Positions 11,079 through 23,767 are shown, numbered from the stretch's first letter. The stretch: 64,000 nt of DNA from Plantago major (GCA_026545765.1 CM048840.1:15380765-15444764); one strand, 5' to 3'. The notes: generated by a model not told the origin, from the sequence alone. Translations and numbers: made by a program.

Positions 11079-13398
11079 GGGTCTTCACAGACAGATGCGT
11101 CAACCAGTGGGAGACCTGCCAGTCAAGTTATTTACGAACCAAAGCCCAGAGAGCTCTGGACATCGGAAGATGCCAAGAGAAATCGATTGGATGGACAGGC
11201 TCGTAATATCATCATACGTTCTACTCCAGAGCACATACAGTGTAAACTGTGGGGTGCAAAAAAGTAAATGCAATCGATTGAAGAAATCTGCAGACTGAGA
11301 AAACAAAGGAAAATAAGTTCGAAGTTTTGAAGCTCAAATTCCAAAACTTTAAACAAGGTCCCACAGAGACTCTTGAAGAACTAGATTTCCAGTTTACAAC
11401 ACTTATGAGTGACATGGCTGCACTTGGTGAAAGTAATAGATATACCCAGTCAGAAAAGATTAAGACTATTGTGAGAAGTCTAAATCATAACCAGGAGCAC
11501 ACAAAGTTTTTCTACTTCAACCAAGGAATGCCAGATATCACTCCAGTGGAACTTTTCTCTCACCTTGCCACTGTTGACTATGAGACAACTCAAAGAGAAC
11601 AAACAACTGAGAAGTTGCAGAATGTTGCTCTAGTTGCTCAAAGAACTTCTGAAAAGAAGAAAGGCAAGGAGGTGACTGAGGATGCTCTTGCTGTAAAGCA
11701 AATGGGAAAATATGTCAGTCGAGAAATTGAGAGAAGAAAAGCCAGAGAGAAGCTGAAAAAGCATCTAGGCTCAAACTATCACCAGTACAATAAAAAGCAA
11801 AGCTCGTTGAACAAGCCAGCTCAGAAAGCATCAAGTACTGAGGAAGCAGAAATCGGAAACGATATCCGTTTCTATTGTCAGAAACCTGGTCATTTCAAGA
11901 AGGATTGCCCTGCCTTCAACAAACTAAAGACAGGTGACAAGAAAGATAGAAGAATCTTCAAAAGAAGTCAAAAGGCTATGCTCACTGAAGAAAGGAAAAA
12001 GATTCAACTCCAACTGGATGCTCTAGATATTGAGTCTGATTCTGAGGATGAGGATTCAGATGATTCCACACTGCCTTCCCCAGAAATGTGCGGTGTTTCT
12101 CATGAAGCAATTGACTTTGGTCAAAAGAAGAAAGAAGTGTGTTGAATGGCTGAAGAAATCTTTCCAGATATCTCCAAGATTGAACCTTGTCTAATGGCTG
12201 ATGAGGTAACACATACTTCCTGTTATACTTATGAAAGTGATGAAGAAGGAATCAAAGATCTGGAAAATCTCAGAAGAGAACTTGATCTCTACGAAAGAGA
12301 ATTTCTAATGGTCCGAGCTAGAGCCGAAATTCTTGAAGAAGAAAAGAATTCTCTTGTAAAGGAAAATTCTCAAATACTCAAGATATCTGAGAAAAAGGAT
12401 GCTAAAAATGCATTTCTCAAGGCTCAGATATCTGAGACCGAAAAGTCACATAAAGAAGCAATGGACAATCTCCAAAAGAAATGTGAAGATCTTCTTTCTG
12501 AAAATAAGGAACTCAAAAAGAAAGAACTATCTTTTCAATCTTATGCCAAAGCTAGTGACACTCTTACTGAAGTACAATCTTATTTAAGAGATCCTTCAGA
12601 AAATAGAGGACTTGGGCTGGACACACACACAGACAGTTCCTCCACTCTGAATAAGAGTAATGTAGGTCGAACATTTGTCAGTGCTCAGCAAGGTGATTCA
12701 CAAACAATCTACAGTATCGGTAAAAAAGCTAAGATTGTTGACAAAGGAAAGGCAGTTGCACCAAGCCTTTGTGGGAAAAACAAGTCCAAAGGAAAACTGT
12801 TGGGAATGTCTCTGAAAAGAAACATAACACTGAAAAGTGTAATCATCCACAGTGCTATGTCTCTCAAAAAGGAAAAATTGCAGGAGCTGATAAATTCTCC
12901 TATGTCACATTTTCTGGAAAGAAAATAGATTATCCAGAGACTAGCAAAGCTGCTGAGAAGAGATCTCAGATAGCACCAGGTGCTCGGAATGGTATTGGCT
13001 ATAAAGCCATCGGGAAACAACTTGCTCGTGAATACAAACAAGAGCAAGAAAGATGGTTAAAGGCTAGAATTGCTCACATCAATTATCAGAAGTGGAAGAT
13101 GAATCAAGCCACTGAAAATCTGAATGCCAGAGCTAGAAGAAATTTGGCTAGGAAAGCTAAGTTTGATGAGAAGCAGACTCAGAAACCTGACAGGTATCTA
13201 AAAGCACCAAATGGAGCACCAAGGAACACACCAAGGAAGAAAATAGTTCTTAATAACAATGATACTAATCATTTAACTAGAATTCCTCCTTATGTTCCTG
13301 TTAGACAAAAGAATGTTCCTAAGAAATTCATTCAAAAATGGATTCCTACTGGAAGATTCTTTAGTCCAGATGGTTCCATTGTTGGTATGAGAACCTAA
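11079..13398 (+). pseudogene. gag: gag of element A, 5'-truncated and frameshifted
   Basis: Gag is the nucleocapsid protein that packages retrotransposon RNA. Here the first ~60 codons are lost in the deletion at 11078. The rest reads in pieces: about 11079-11267 (PRELWTSEDAKRNRLDGQA), 11327-12145 (core, TLEELDFQFTTLMSDMAALGE, then the zinc knuckle), 12146-12928 (coiled coil, EEEKNSLVKENSQ) and about 12769-13398 (basic C-terminal part with CNHPQC and ARARRN). A TGA after VC at 12143-12145 and a frameshift near 12770 separate the pieces. The knuckle reads RFYCQKPGHFKKDC: the first Cys of CX2CX4HX4C is Arg, unlike C in elements B and C. The gag stop is TAA at 13396-13398. Confidence 0.85.
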
Positions 13399-13422
13399 TC
13401 TCCTGTTTCCTGTTTTGTGTAG
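13399..13422 (+). promoter_or_regulatory. Candidate 3' splice site between gag and pol (element A)
   Basis: The bases after the gag TAA form a pyrimidine-rich tract (CTCCTGTTTCCTGTTTTG) ending in TAG, immediately before the first pol codons. The same layout is present in B (20403-20425, ending in GCAG) and, degraded, in C. It could be an acceptor for a pol subgenomic RNA; no matching donor is proven. Confidence 0.35.
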
Positions 13423-16367
13423 AACACTCTAAGGACTAATTCAAAGTGGCATTTTGATTAGTGGATGTGGGAAGCACATGACTAGAGACAAAGCAAATCT
13501 GATTGACTACAAAAATTGCAATGATGGACCAATTATCAGGTTTGCTGGAGGAGATGAAAATCCAACCATAGGTTTTGGCAATTTGAAGTTTGGAGCCCTT
13601 ACAATCTCTGAAGTACTTCATGTAAAGGGATTGAAATATAATCTCCTAAGCATGAGTCAGCTAGTAGACAAAGGGTACACTGTCAAGATCAAGTCAAAAC
13701 TATGTAAAGTGATTGACAATGAGTCAAAGCAGACAGTCTTGGTTGCAAGGCGTAAAGGAAATCTTTATGTTGCTGATTGGGCATCCGCCACAACCGAAGA
13801 ATGTCTCATGGTGAGTCAATCTGGCCAGACTGAAGAAAATTGGTTATGACATAAAAGAATGAGTCACTTGAATTTCAAAACTCTGAATAAGCTAGCCAAG
13901 AAAGAGTTGGTGGTTGGTTTACCCAAAATGGCATATAGAAAAGAAGGTGTATGCTCAGCTTGCCAAATGGGAAAACAATCCAAAACATCTTTCAAGTCTA
14001 AGACTAGACATTCCAGTGAAAGGCCACTGGAATTGTTACATATGGATTTGTTTGAATCCTCAGTAACTAGTTATGCAGGAAAGAAGTATGGTCTGGTTGT
14101 TGTTGATGATTACTCAAGATTCACTTGGGTTGTCTTTCTCAAACACAAATCTGATGCAAAGGTTGAGATACCTAACTTGCTGAATAAGCTCGAAGTCATG
14201 AAAAATGACAAGGTATCTCAGAATCGTAATGCACCATGGTACTGAGTTTGTGAACCAGTACATCAAAGAGTTTTGTACTTGCAAAGATATACAACATCAA
14301 CTATCTTCTGTAAGGACACCACAACAAAATGATGTTGCTGAAAGAAAGAATAGGACCCTGAAAGAAGCAGCAAGAACAATGCTTGCTAACACTGAAATAA
14401 GTGAAATCTATTGGGTTGAAGCTGTAAACACAACATGCTACACTCAAAACAGATGTCTGATTAACAAACACCATGACAAAACTCCTTATGAGCTTTTCAT
14501 TGGTAGACCCCCAAGTATCAAGCATCTAAGGGTGTTTGGTTGTAGATGTTTCGTTCTTAACAATGGAAAAGAATACTTGAGAACATTTCAACCAAAGGCA
14601 GATGAAAGAGTATTTCTTGGTTATTCTCTGAATAGCAAAGCCTACAGAATCTACAACAAAAGAACGCAAAAGATCGAAGAATCTGTTCATGTAGTATTCT
14701 ATGAAGGAAACAAGAAAGTACTCTTGAATGATGATCTCTCAGATAGGTTCAAAGAATTAATGATTAAAGATTCTGAAAAAGGATCATCAGAAGGAAACGA
14801 TTCCATCATTCAAATAGAGGATGAGTCTGACGATGAAAAGCAACCTATGCTTAGTAACAACCAGATGACTCTAAGACATGATGAAGAATTTCCTATGAGA
14901 ATTCCAAAAATGGAACAGGTTACTGAGAACCTTCATCATGAAGAGGTATCTGAAAATGAGATTGCTGAAATGCAAGATTCAGATATCTCTAACACTGAAA
15001 AAGTGTCAGATATCCATGGCATTTCCCATGTGTCAGATATCTCAGATATTGCACAAGTATCTCATCAAGATCATATTTATTCACATTCAAATCAAAATGA
15101 TATTGATCCTACTAGTTCAAAACCCATTATGAAATGGATAAGAAATCATCCTGCAAAGGATGTGATTGGTCCCATAGACCAAGGAGTTAGAACTAGAAGA
15201 GCAATCGCTGAAAATGCAAATTGTCTCTATGGATGTTTCATCTCAAACATTGAACCTAAAACAATAGAAGAAGCATTAAAGGATCAAGATTGGATCTCTG
15301 CAATGCAAGAAGAGTTGGATCAATTTGAGAGAAACAAAGTCTGGAAACTGGTTCCATTTGTTGACGGAATATCTGTAATCGGAACCAAGTGGGTTTTCAA
15401 AAACAAAATGAATGAGTCTGGTGAAATAACCAGAAATAAAGCTAGGTTGGTTGCCAGGGGATTCACTCAGACTGAAGGACTAGATTTTGATGAATCTTAT
15501 GCACCAGTTGTAAGATTGGATGCAATAAGACTTTTTCTAGCCTTTGCAGCTCATAAAGACTTTACAGTTTATCAGATGGATGTCAAAAGTGCATTCCTAA
15601 ATGGTGAACTTGCTGAAGAAGACTATGTTGAGCAGCCACCAGGTTTTGAAGTTTCCTCAGAAAGTAGGATGGTCTATAAGCTTCAGAAGCTCTGTATGGG
15701 CTGATACAAGCTCCAAGAGCATGGTATGATACATTGGCCAGATACCTACTAGAAAGTGGTTTCAAGAAAGGAGATGTTGATAAAACACTCTTCACATTGA
15801 ACCATGATAGGAAACTACTTTTAGTTCAAGTATATATTGATGACATTATATTTGGATCTAAAGACAAGCAACTTTGTGAAGACTTTGTTGAACTCATGAA
15901 AAATAAATTTGAGATGAGCATGATGGGAGAATTAAATTACTTCCTAGGGCTGCAAGTCAAGCAACTCAATGATGGAATATTCATTAGTCAAATAAAGTAT
16001 GCAAAAGACATGCTCAAGAAGTTCAATCTAAAGCTTTCTGAAAAGAATGCTAAGATACCAATGAGCATTGGAACCAAAATGACCTATACTGAATCTGACA
16101 AGAGTGTTGAAGAACACAAGTATAGGAAATTGATTGGGTCTCTACTGTACTCACCTAAGTAGACCTGATATTCAATATGCAGTTGGAGTGTGTGCCAGAT
16201 TTCAGACAAATCCAATGCAGTCACACTACAACATTGCTATGAAGATATTAAGGTATGTAAAGGGTACTGTAGAAGTTGGATTGTGGTATCCAAAAGACAG
16301 TGGATTGAGTTTGGTTGGTTATTCAGATGCTGACTATGCTGGATCATTGCTTGATAGAAAAAGCACC
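13423..16367 (+). pseudogene. pol: pol of element A, 5' part: protease, integrase, reverse transcriptase, start of RNase H
   Basis: Pol makes and integrates the DNA copy. Domain order: protease near 13450 (the FDSGCGKHM motif has an extra T, GAT-T-AGT, so it is frameshifted), GAG-pre-integrase (VLHVKGLKYNLLSMSQL), integrase (HKRMSH, CSACQMGKQ, LLHMDLFE, then [14 protein letters not shown], with the second catalytic Asp region frameshifted near 14215), reverse transcriptase ([34 protein letters not shown] at 15833-15844) and the first part of RNase H (GYSDADYAGS). A stop follows KLCMG (15702) and another indel lies at 16150. The sequence stops at 16367 where element B is inserted and resumes at 39517. 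Confidence 0.9.
16363..16367 (+). repeat. Left target-site duplication of insertion B (GCACC)
   Basis: GCACC directly precedes the TG of LTR1. ACACC follows the CA end of LTR3 at 39517-39521, a five-base duplication with one mismatch. The interrupted RNase H frame of element A continues across it. Confidence 0.75.
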
Positions 16368-17787
16368 TGTTAGGAATATATGTTAGTATTTTGATCACTC
16401 ATCACATGTTCTTATCTTAGTCAGAAAGGTGATTAAGTACTCTTGGTTCACTTGAACATTGTAAAAGAGGAAATCACTGAGTATGATTAGTCTAGTAAAT
16501 CTTGTATTAGGATTATAGGTCTCTGAGTGTAATTTTTATTTCAAGAAGACCATGAAGATCAATCCTAGCAATGGAGCTTTTCTGAAGATTAGAAGACTGA
16601 AGCTTGCACAAGATTTATGAAGACATCAAGGTTTAGTCTAACTCAGAAAGACTATGTCCTTAATCCTTTCTTAAGTGTATTTACTTACTTTTGAAATATG
16701 ATTCTGGACATATGAGATCATGAGTATGGAGCATGCAAGCCATCAGAAAGGCTCATGTATCCGTTGAAGACTACAGGACAAGAAATAGTACAAGTGCATT
16801 AATTGCATTGGCAGAAAAACAGCTGAAGCACAGTCCTCTCGGAGACATGAGACAAGGACTTCTGAGTACTCATTTCAAGATAAGTATGGAATGAATTTGA
16901 ATTGTGTGTAACGGATATCATTCCAACAACTCTCAAATTCACCTATATATATCACACACTTAGATGCTGAGAAATACACCTTAGAACGCTCTATCTTGCA
17001 AACTTACCATCAAGCAAAGTATTCTCTCAAGCACTCTACTACCCTTTCTGAAAGCTTTACATTGCTCAAGAATCACTAGTAGTTCTAAGTTGTCCTGAAC
17101 CTTAACAAGAGATTGTTATTCGTAAAAGAGTTGAACTATCAGATACCCTTTCTGAAGCTCATTCTCCAGAACGGACATCAATTACTTGGGTCAGTAAAGA
17201 GCAGACTTCCATCCACTGAACAAGTGTATTAAGTAGTCTTGTTCTATTAGGCTCTCTGAAAACATAACTGAAAAGTTATACGAGAAGCCTCTCTGACAAA
17301 CCTTATAACCAACACCATCAAGGCGTGGAGTAGAGGAAGTACTTGATTTGGGAAATCAAGGAATAACTCCAAGGTTATCTGAGTAGAGGAAGTACTTAGC
17401 TCTAGGAGCTGGGGAATAACTCAGGGGGAACAATTGGTTGGGAACCATTTGTTTAAGAATCTTAGAACAGGATTATTGTAAGGTGAACTCAATTATCTGT
17501 TCTAGTGAATTCTAGGTCTCAGAAAGACCGAAGTGGATTAGTTGGAGGATTACGCCACCTCCAGATACCACTATACTTGCTGTGTCATTTACCTTTCTGT
17601 ATTTACATTTCAGCAAACCACACACATACTTATTATTTCTGCACTTACCTATCTTAAAGTCTTCCGTGCTCTGAATTTAAGTATCAGAAACCCCCAGGTT
17701 TCTGAGAAACTGTGTTTATCGACAAAAGTTTTAAAAGACTATTCACCCCCCCTATAGTCTTTTACTTTGCCGTTATCTGGACCAACA
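16368..17787 (+). repeat. LTR1 of insertion B (5' LTR of the outer element)
   Basis: It starts TGTTAGGAATATATGTTAG and ends CCGTTATCTGGACCAACA, 1,420 bp. A TATA box lies at 16944-16952 and variable-stem hairpins at about 17335-17455 (for example CTTGATTT/AAATCAAG). A C homopolymer precedes TCTAGTCTTTTAC-like sequence near the end, as in all LTRs of the window. Confidence 0.92.
16944..16952 (+). promoter_or_regulatory. TATA box of B LTR1
   Basis: TATATATAT about 577 bp into the LTR, at the position equivalent to TATAAATA of the A/C-type LTRs, following CAAATTCACC. Confidence 0.6.
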
Positions 17788-17789
17788 AG

Positions 17790-17801
17790 TGGTATCAGAG
17801 C
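17790..17801 (+). other. Primer-binding site of element B
   Basis: TGGTATCAGAGC two bases after LTR1 is complementary to the 3' end of plant initiator methionine tRNA, the usual first-strand primer for Ty1/copia elements. Confidence 0.93.
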
Positions 17802-17903
17802 GGGAGGTTCACAAGTCTTCTGCACTGAACCTAGATCCCCAGATAGGTGAAGGAACTTTGTCCCTTTCTGAGGACTATATAATTTGTGTGTTAAGTGTGC
17901 AGT

Positions 17904-20402
17904 ATGTTTCTGAGTGATGCACCCGTTCTGAAGCCAGAAAACTACGAGAAATGGAAGAACAACATGATGCTCCATCTGGAGGCCATTAGTGATGAGATGA
18001 TCTATGTCATCAATGAAGGGCCTATCAAAATCAGACAACTCAAACAAGTTACTGAGGTGTCTGATGGAAGAAAAGCCTCAGACAACGAAGATGAAAGCGA
18101 GGATATGGCTGCTAGTGATAGTGGTCGTGTTGCTCGTGGAAGCATTATGTATGAAGACAAGCTAAGAGAGCTCTGGACATCTGAAGATGCCAAGAGACAC
18201 AGATTGGATGGTCAAGCTTGTAATATCATCATCAGATCGACACCTGAGCACATACAAGCGTAGGGGTGCTAAACGCGAAAGTTGCTGCAATTGATTGAAG
18301 AAATGCATGAACCAGAAAACCAAAGAAAACAAGTTCGAAGTTCTTAAATTGAAGTTCCAAAACTTCAAACAAGGTCACACTGAAACTCTGGAAGAACTTG
18401 ATTTCAGGTTTACTACTCTTATGAGTGATATGGCTGCACTTGGTGAAGGCAATAGATACTCCCAGACAGAAAAGATTAAGACTATTGTCAGAAGTCTCAA
18501 TCACAACTGGGAGCACACTAAGTTATTTTATTTCAATCAAGGGATGCCAAATATTACTCCAGTAGAGCTCTTCTCTCATCTTGCTACTGTAGACTATGAG
18601 ACAAGTCAGAGAGAACAAACAGCTGAAAAGTTGCAAAGTGTTGCTCTAGTTTCTCAAGGTTCTTCTGAAAAGAAGGATACCAAAGATGCATCTGAAGAAA
18701 ATGCTCTTGCAGTAAGACACATGAAGAAATTTGTGAGTCAATAGATTGAGAGAAGAAAAGCTAAAGAAAAGCTGAAAAAGCATCTTGGCCCAAACTATCA
18801 TCAGTACAAGAACATACAAATGAACAACTCTCTGAACACCCCCATTCAGAAAGGTGTTAGTACTGAAGCTGCAGAAATAGGATATGATATATGTTTCTAT
18901 TGTCAAAAGCCTGGTCACTTCAAGAGAGATTGTCCTGTTTTAAACAAGTTCAAGACAGGTGACAAGAAGGACAAAAGAAATTTCAAGAGAAATCAAAGGG
19001 CCTTACTGACTGAAGAAAGGAAGAAGATTCAAATTCAACTTGATGCTCTAGACATTGAGACAGATTCTGAAGATGGAAATTCAGATGACTCAAACCTACC
19101 ATCACCAGAATTGTGTGGAATCACCCACGATGTAATTGACTTCGGCCTTAAGAAGAATGAAATGTGTGGAGTTGCTGAGATTGCTGGTCTAGACATCTCC
19201 AACATTGAAATGTGTCTTATGGCTGATGAGGTAACTAACAATTCACAATTTCTGTACGATGAGAATGATGATGGAATTGAGGATCTGGAGTTGGTCAAGA
19301 GTGAATTGGATCGTTATGAGAAAGAGTTTCTGGAAGCACAATCCAAAACCAGAATTCTAGAGGAAAGCAAAGAAACTCTTGAAAAAGAGGTTTCTGAGCT
19401 AACCAAAGTATCTGAGAACAAGAACGCTGAAATACCTTTCTGAAAGCTCAGATATCTGAGAATGAAAATTCTCACAAACTAGCCTTGGATGAACTTAATA
19501 AGAAAATGATGAAGCTGCTTTCTGAGAATGAAGAACTCAGAAAGAAAGAGCTATCCTTCCAATCTTATGCAAAGGCTAGTGACACTCTCACTTAGGTTCA
19601 ATCCTATCTGAGAGACCCCTCTGAGAAAGGTGGACTTGGACTTGATGAACAATCGAGTAATTCATCTCCTCTGAAGAAGAATGATGAAAGGTTGACCTTT
19701 GTAAAAAGTCAACAGAATGGTTCTTCAACCACCTATAGCATTGGTCAGAAAGCTAGGGTAGTTGACAAAGGAAAAGGAGTTGCAACCCAGCCTTTGAAAG
19801 AACAACAATTTCACAAGAAACATGTGGATAAGGTTTCTGAAAAGAAACACAACCCTCAGACATGCAACCATCCACATTGCTGCATTACTAGGAAGGGAAG
19901 AATTGCTGGAATAGGCAAATTCTCTACTGTACCATTTTATGAAAATAAAGATGGTGCAGAAACTAGTAAGGCTTCTGAAGAGCGCATTCAGAAAGCCAAA
20001 GGTGTTCGAAATGGCTTTGGCTATCGTGCTATTGGAAAGGTCCTTCTGCAACAATATAAGGAAGGACAAGAACAATGGCGCAAGGCTGATATTGCACGTA
20101 GCAATAGACAAAAGTGGAAGAAATCTCAAGCCACTGAAAAACTGAATGCCAGAGCTAGAAGGAACACGCCGGAAAGGCTAAGTTTGTCAAAAGCAACCCG
20201 TAAACCTGTGGTCCGTAAAGCACCAAAAGGAACACCTAGAAACACTCCAAGAAGTAAGATTGAGATCAAAATTACTGATTTTATTGCATCTCCTTCTGAT
20301 CAAGTTAGACAAAAACAAACTCCCAAGAAATTCACTAAAACGTGGATTCCTACTGGAAGAATGTTTAGTCTAAGTGGTTCTATCTCTGAGGCAAGAACCT
20401 AA
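17904..20402 (+). pseudogene. gag: gag of element B, interrupted by several stops and indels
   Basis: The start ATG at 17904 opens FLSDAPVLKPENYEKWKNN, the usual N-terminal part of copia gag; element C has the same start. Open pieces: 17904-18263, 18295-18744, 18745-19443, 19443-19690 and 19692-20402. Breaks are indels around 18262-18300, TAG at 18742-18744, an indel at 19440 and TAG within SDTLT-VQSYL near 19595. The zinc knuckle is intact (CFYCQKPGHFKRDC, about 18892-18933). A coiled coil follows (LDRYEKEFLEAQSKTRILEE) and then a basic C-terminal region with CNHPHC. The zinc-knuckle protein should bind genomic RNA. The 18262-18300 break lies where CWG-type base changes are seen, so it may be a consensus error. 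Confidence 0.85.
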
Positions 20403-20425
20403 CTCCTGTTTCCTGTTTTTTGCAG
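20403..20425 (+). promoter_or_regulatory. Candidate 3' splice site between gag and pol (element B)
   Basis: CTCCTGTTTCCTGTTTTTTGCAG directly follows the gag TAA (20400-20402). It has a pyrimidine tract and CAG, as expected of an intron acceptor, and pol coding (NASWTKAQWLFDSGC) opens at the next base. The gag-to-pol distance differs by one base between A and B, so the frame relation is not kept while the acceptor-like layout is. Confidence 0.4.
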
Positions 20426-23400
20426 AACGCCTCTTGGACTAAGGCTCAATGGCTATTTGATAGTGGATGCGGAAAGCACATGACAGGAGACAAAGCAAAT
20501 CTGGTCAACTACAAAGCTTGCAACAATGGACCAGACATCAGGTTTGCTGGAGGAGAATTAAATCCCTCTATGGGATTTGGCAACGTCAAATTGGGATCAT
20601 TAACAATCACTGACGTATTACATGTTAAAGGTTTGAAATATAATCTATTTAGCATGAGCCGCTTATGCATAGGATTCACTGTGAAATTCAAAGCGAAGTA
20701 TTGCAAACTTATTGACAATGAGTCAAAGCAGACAGTCTTGGTTGCTCGGCGGAAAGGTAGTCTTTATGTTGCCGATTTGGATATGCCACAACTGAAGAAT
20801 GTCTCATGGTGAGTCAATCAGGTCACACATAAGAGCACTGGTTATGGCACAAAAGAATGAGTCACTTGAATTTCAAAACTCTGAACAAACTTGCCAAGAA
20901 AGAGTTAGTGGTTGGCCTTCCCAAAACATCTTTCAGAAAGGATGGTATCTGTTCTGCCTGTCAGATGGGGAAACAATCCAAGATCTCTTTCAAGTCCAAA
21001 ACCAGACACTCTAGTGTTAGACCACTGCAACTATTACACATGGATCTTTTTGAATCATCTGTAACTAGTTATGCATGAAAGAAGTATGGTCTAGTTGTTG
21101 TAGATGACTTCTCAAGATTCACTTGGATTTTCTTTCTGAAGCACAAATCTGATGCTAGGGTGGAGATACCAAACTTTCTGAATAAGCTTGAAGTCATGAA
21201 AAAATGACAAGGTATCTGCAATCAGAACAGACCATGGTACTGAGATTGTCAACCAGTACATAAAGGAGTTTTATACCAGCAAAGGTATACAACACCAACT
21301 TTCCTCTGTGAGAACACCACAACAAAATGGTGTTGCAGAAAGGAAAAATAGAACCCTTAAAGAAGCAGCAAGGACAATGCTGGCTGACACTGAAATAAGT
21401 GAAGTTTATTGGGTTGAAGCTGTAAACACAACATGCTACACTCAGAACAGATGTTTGATAAACAAACACCATGACAAGACCCCCTATGAACTCTTGGTTG
21501 GTAGACCCCCTAATATCAAACCCTGAAAGTGTTTGGTTGTAGATGTTTTGTTCTTAACAATGGAAAAGAATATCTAAGAATATTTCAACCAAAGGCAGAT
21601 GAAGGTGTGTTTCTTGGTTATTCTATGAATAGAAAAGCATGCAGAGTTTACAACAAAAGAACAAAGAAGATTGAAGAATCAGTTCATGTTGTATTCTATG
21701 AAGGAAGCAAGAAAACACCCCTTGCTGATGAACTCTCAGAAAGGTTCAAGGAACTAATGATAAAGGATTCTGAAGAAGAACCCTCAGAAAGGAAAAACAT
21801 CATTGTGGAAAGAGAGGATGACTCTGACGAAGAAAAGCATGAAATGCCTAGTAACAACCAGATGATTCTCAGACATGATGAAGAATTTCCTATGAGAATT
21901 ACATAAATGGAAACTGAAGATGTTCATCAGAGAGCTAACTCTGGAAATGATCTCTCTGACAGGCATGTACCAGAAAGCTCTCACACTGAGCAAGTGTCAG
22001 ACATTCACCGCCCTTCTGAGGTGCAAAATGTCACAGATACTGAAGAAGTATCAAGTCATAATCATAGTGATTCACATTCAGATCACATAGATGTTGACCC
22101 TACTAGCCCTAAACCCATGATGAGATGGATCAAGGATCATCCTGCAAAAGATATGATTGGACCAATCAATCAAGGTGTTAGGACTGGGAGAGCAATAGCT
22201 GAAAATGCTAATTCTCTCTTTAGATGTTTCATCTCAAACATTGAATCTAAAACTATAGAAGAAGCATTAAGAGACCAAGACTGGATCTCTGCAATGCAAG
22301 AAGAGTTGGATCAGTTTGAGAGAAACAAAGTCTGGAAACTAGTTCCATTTGTAGAAGGAATATATGTGATTGGAACTAAGTGGGTTTTCAGAAACAAGAT
22401 GAATGAATCTGTTGAAATAACCAGAAATAAAGCAAGGTTAGTTGCCAAGGGATTCACCCAGACTGAAGGTCTAGATTTTAATGAGTCATATGCACCAGTT
22501 GCCAGATTGGATGCAATAAGACTCTTTCTGGCCTTTGCAGCTCATAAAGACTTTAAAGTTTATCAGATGGATGTCAAGAGTGTATTCTTGAATGGTGAAC
22601 TTGCTGAGGAAGTCTATGTTGAACAACCACCTGGCTTTGAAGTTTCCTCGGAAAGTAGAATGGTCTATAAGCTACAGAAAGCTCTATATGGACTGAAACA
22701 GGCTCCAAGAGCATGGTATGACACTTTGGCCAAATACCTTCTGGAAAGTGGTTTCAAGAAAGGTGAAGTTGATAAAACTTTATTTACTTTAAATCATGAT
22801 GGGAAACTACTCTTAGTTCAAGTATACGTTGATGACATTATATTTGGATCTAAGGACAAGCAACTTTGTGAAGACTTTGCAAATCTCATGAAAAGTAAAT
22901 TCGAGATGAGCATGATGGGAGAATTGAACTATTTCCTAGGATTGCAAGTCAAGCAACTCAATGATGGAATATTCATTAGTCAGACAAAGTATGCAAAAGA
23001 CATGCTCACAAAGTTCAATCTTAAGCCTTCTGAAAAGAATGCTAAGATACCTATGAGCATAGGAACCAAGATGACCTATACTGAATCAGATAAGAGTGTT
23101 GATGAACACAAGTATAGGAAATTGATAGGTTCACTACTTTACCTTATCGCAAGGACACGATATTCAATATGCGGTTGGAGTGTGCTAGATTTCAAACAAA
23201 TCCAATGCAATCACACTACAACACCGCTATGAAAATATTAAAGTATGTGAAAGGTACAAGAGATGTAGGATTGTGGTATCCTAAAGAAAGTGGATTGAGT
23301 TTGGTTACTCGAATCATCGATTATCTTTGGATCAATGCTTGATAGGAAAAGTACCTCGTGAACTTGTCGGTTACGAACTAGACTTATCTCATGGTTTAGC

Positions 23401-23767
23401 AAGAAACAAAACTCAATTGCAACCTCTACCACGAGGTCGAATATATTCTTTTGGTTGTTGTGCAACACAAATTCTGTGGATTCAACAACAACTCAGAGAC
23501 TATGGACTCAATGAAGAGAAAACTCCCATTTTCTGTGATAACACAAGTGCTATTCCAATCACACAGAACCCTAAGTTCCATGCCAGAACAAAGCACATTG
23601 ATGTTAGACACCACTTCATCAGAGACCATGTTGAGAAAGGCAATATAGAGATACTCAAGATTGGCACAGAAGACCAACTTGCAGATATCTTCACTAAGCC
23701 CTTACAAGAAAGCCGGTTCTTGACTTTGAGACACAATCTTGGATTAATGGTGTTGCCTAAGGACTGA
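20426..23767 (+). pseudogene. pol: pol of element B: protease, integrase, reverse transcriptase, RNase H
   Basis: The protease DSGC motif is at 20459-20470, with VLHVKGLKYNLFSMS downstream. Integrase starts near 20857 with HKRMSH and CSACQMGKQ, then LLHMDLFESS. A TGA replaces Gly in SYAGKKYG at about 21076, and an extra A in MKKND- near 21200 shifts the frame. [16 protein letters not shown] supplies the third catalytic residue (about 21338). Reverse transcriptase is largely open from 21907 to about 23160 ([31 protein letters not shown] at 22825-22836). RNase H is broken near 23150-23460 and open from about 23470 to the stop at 23765 (ARTKHIDVRHHFIRDHV, DQLADIFTKPL). If this element is an outer/inner chimera, the crossover should lie somewhere in gag-pol. 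Confidence 0.9.

Noticed and set aside
11100..11415. Antisense ORFs opposite gag and pol throughout the elements
   Set aside because: They mirror the sense coding frames and have no protein-like features of their own.
17790..17801. tRNA gene
   Set aside because: Only the 12-base complement of a tRNA 3' end is present, as expected of a primer-binding site; no tRNA fold was seen in the window.
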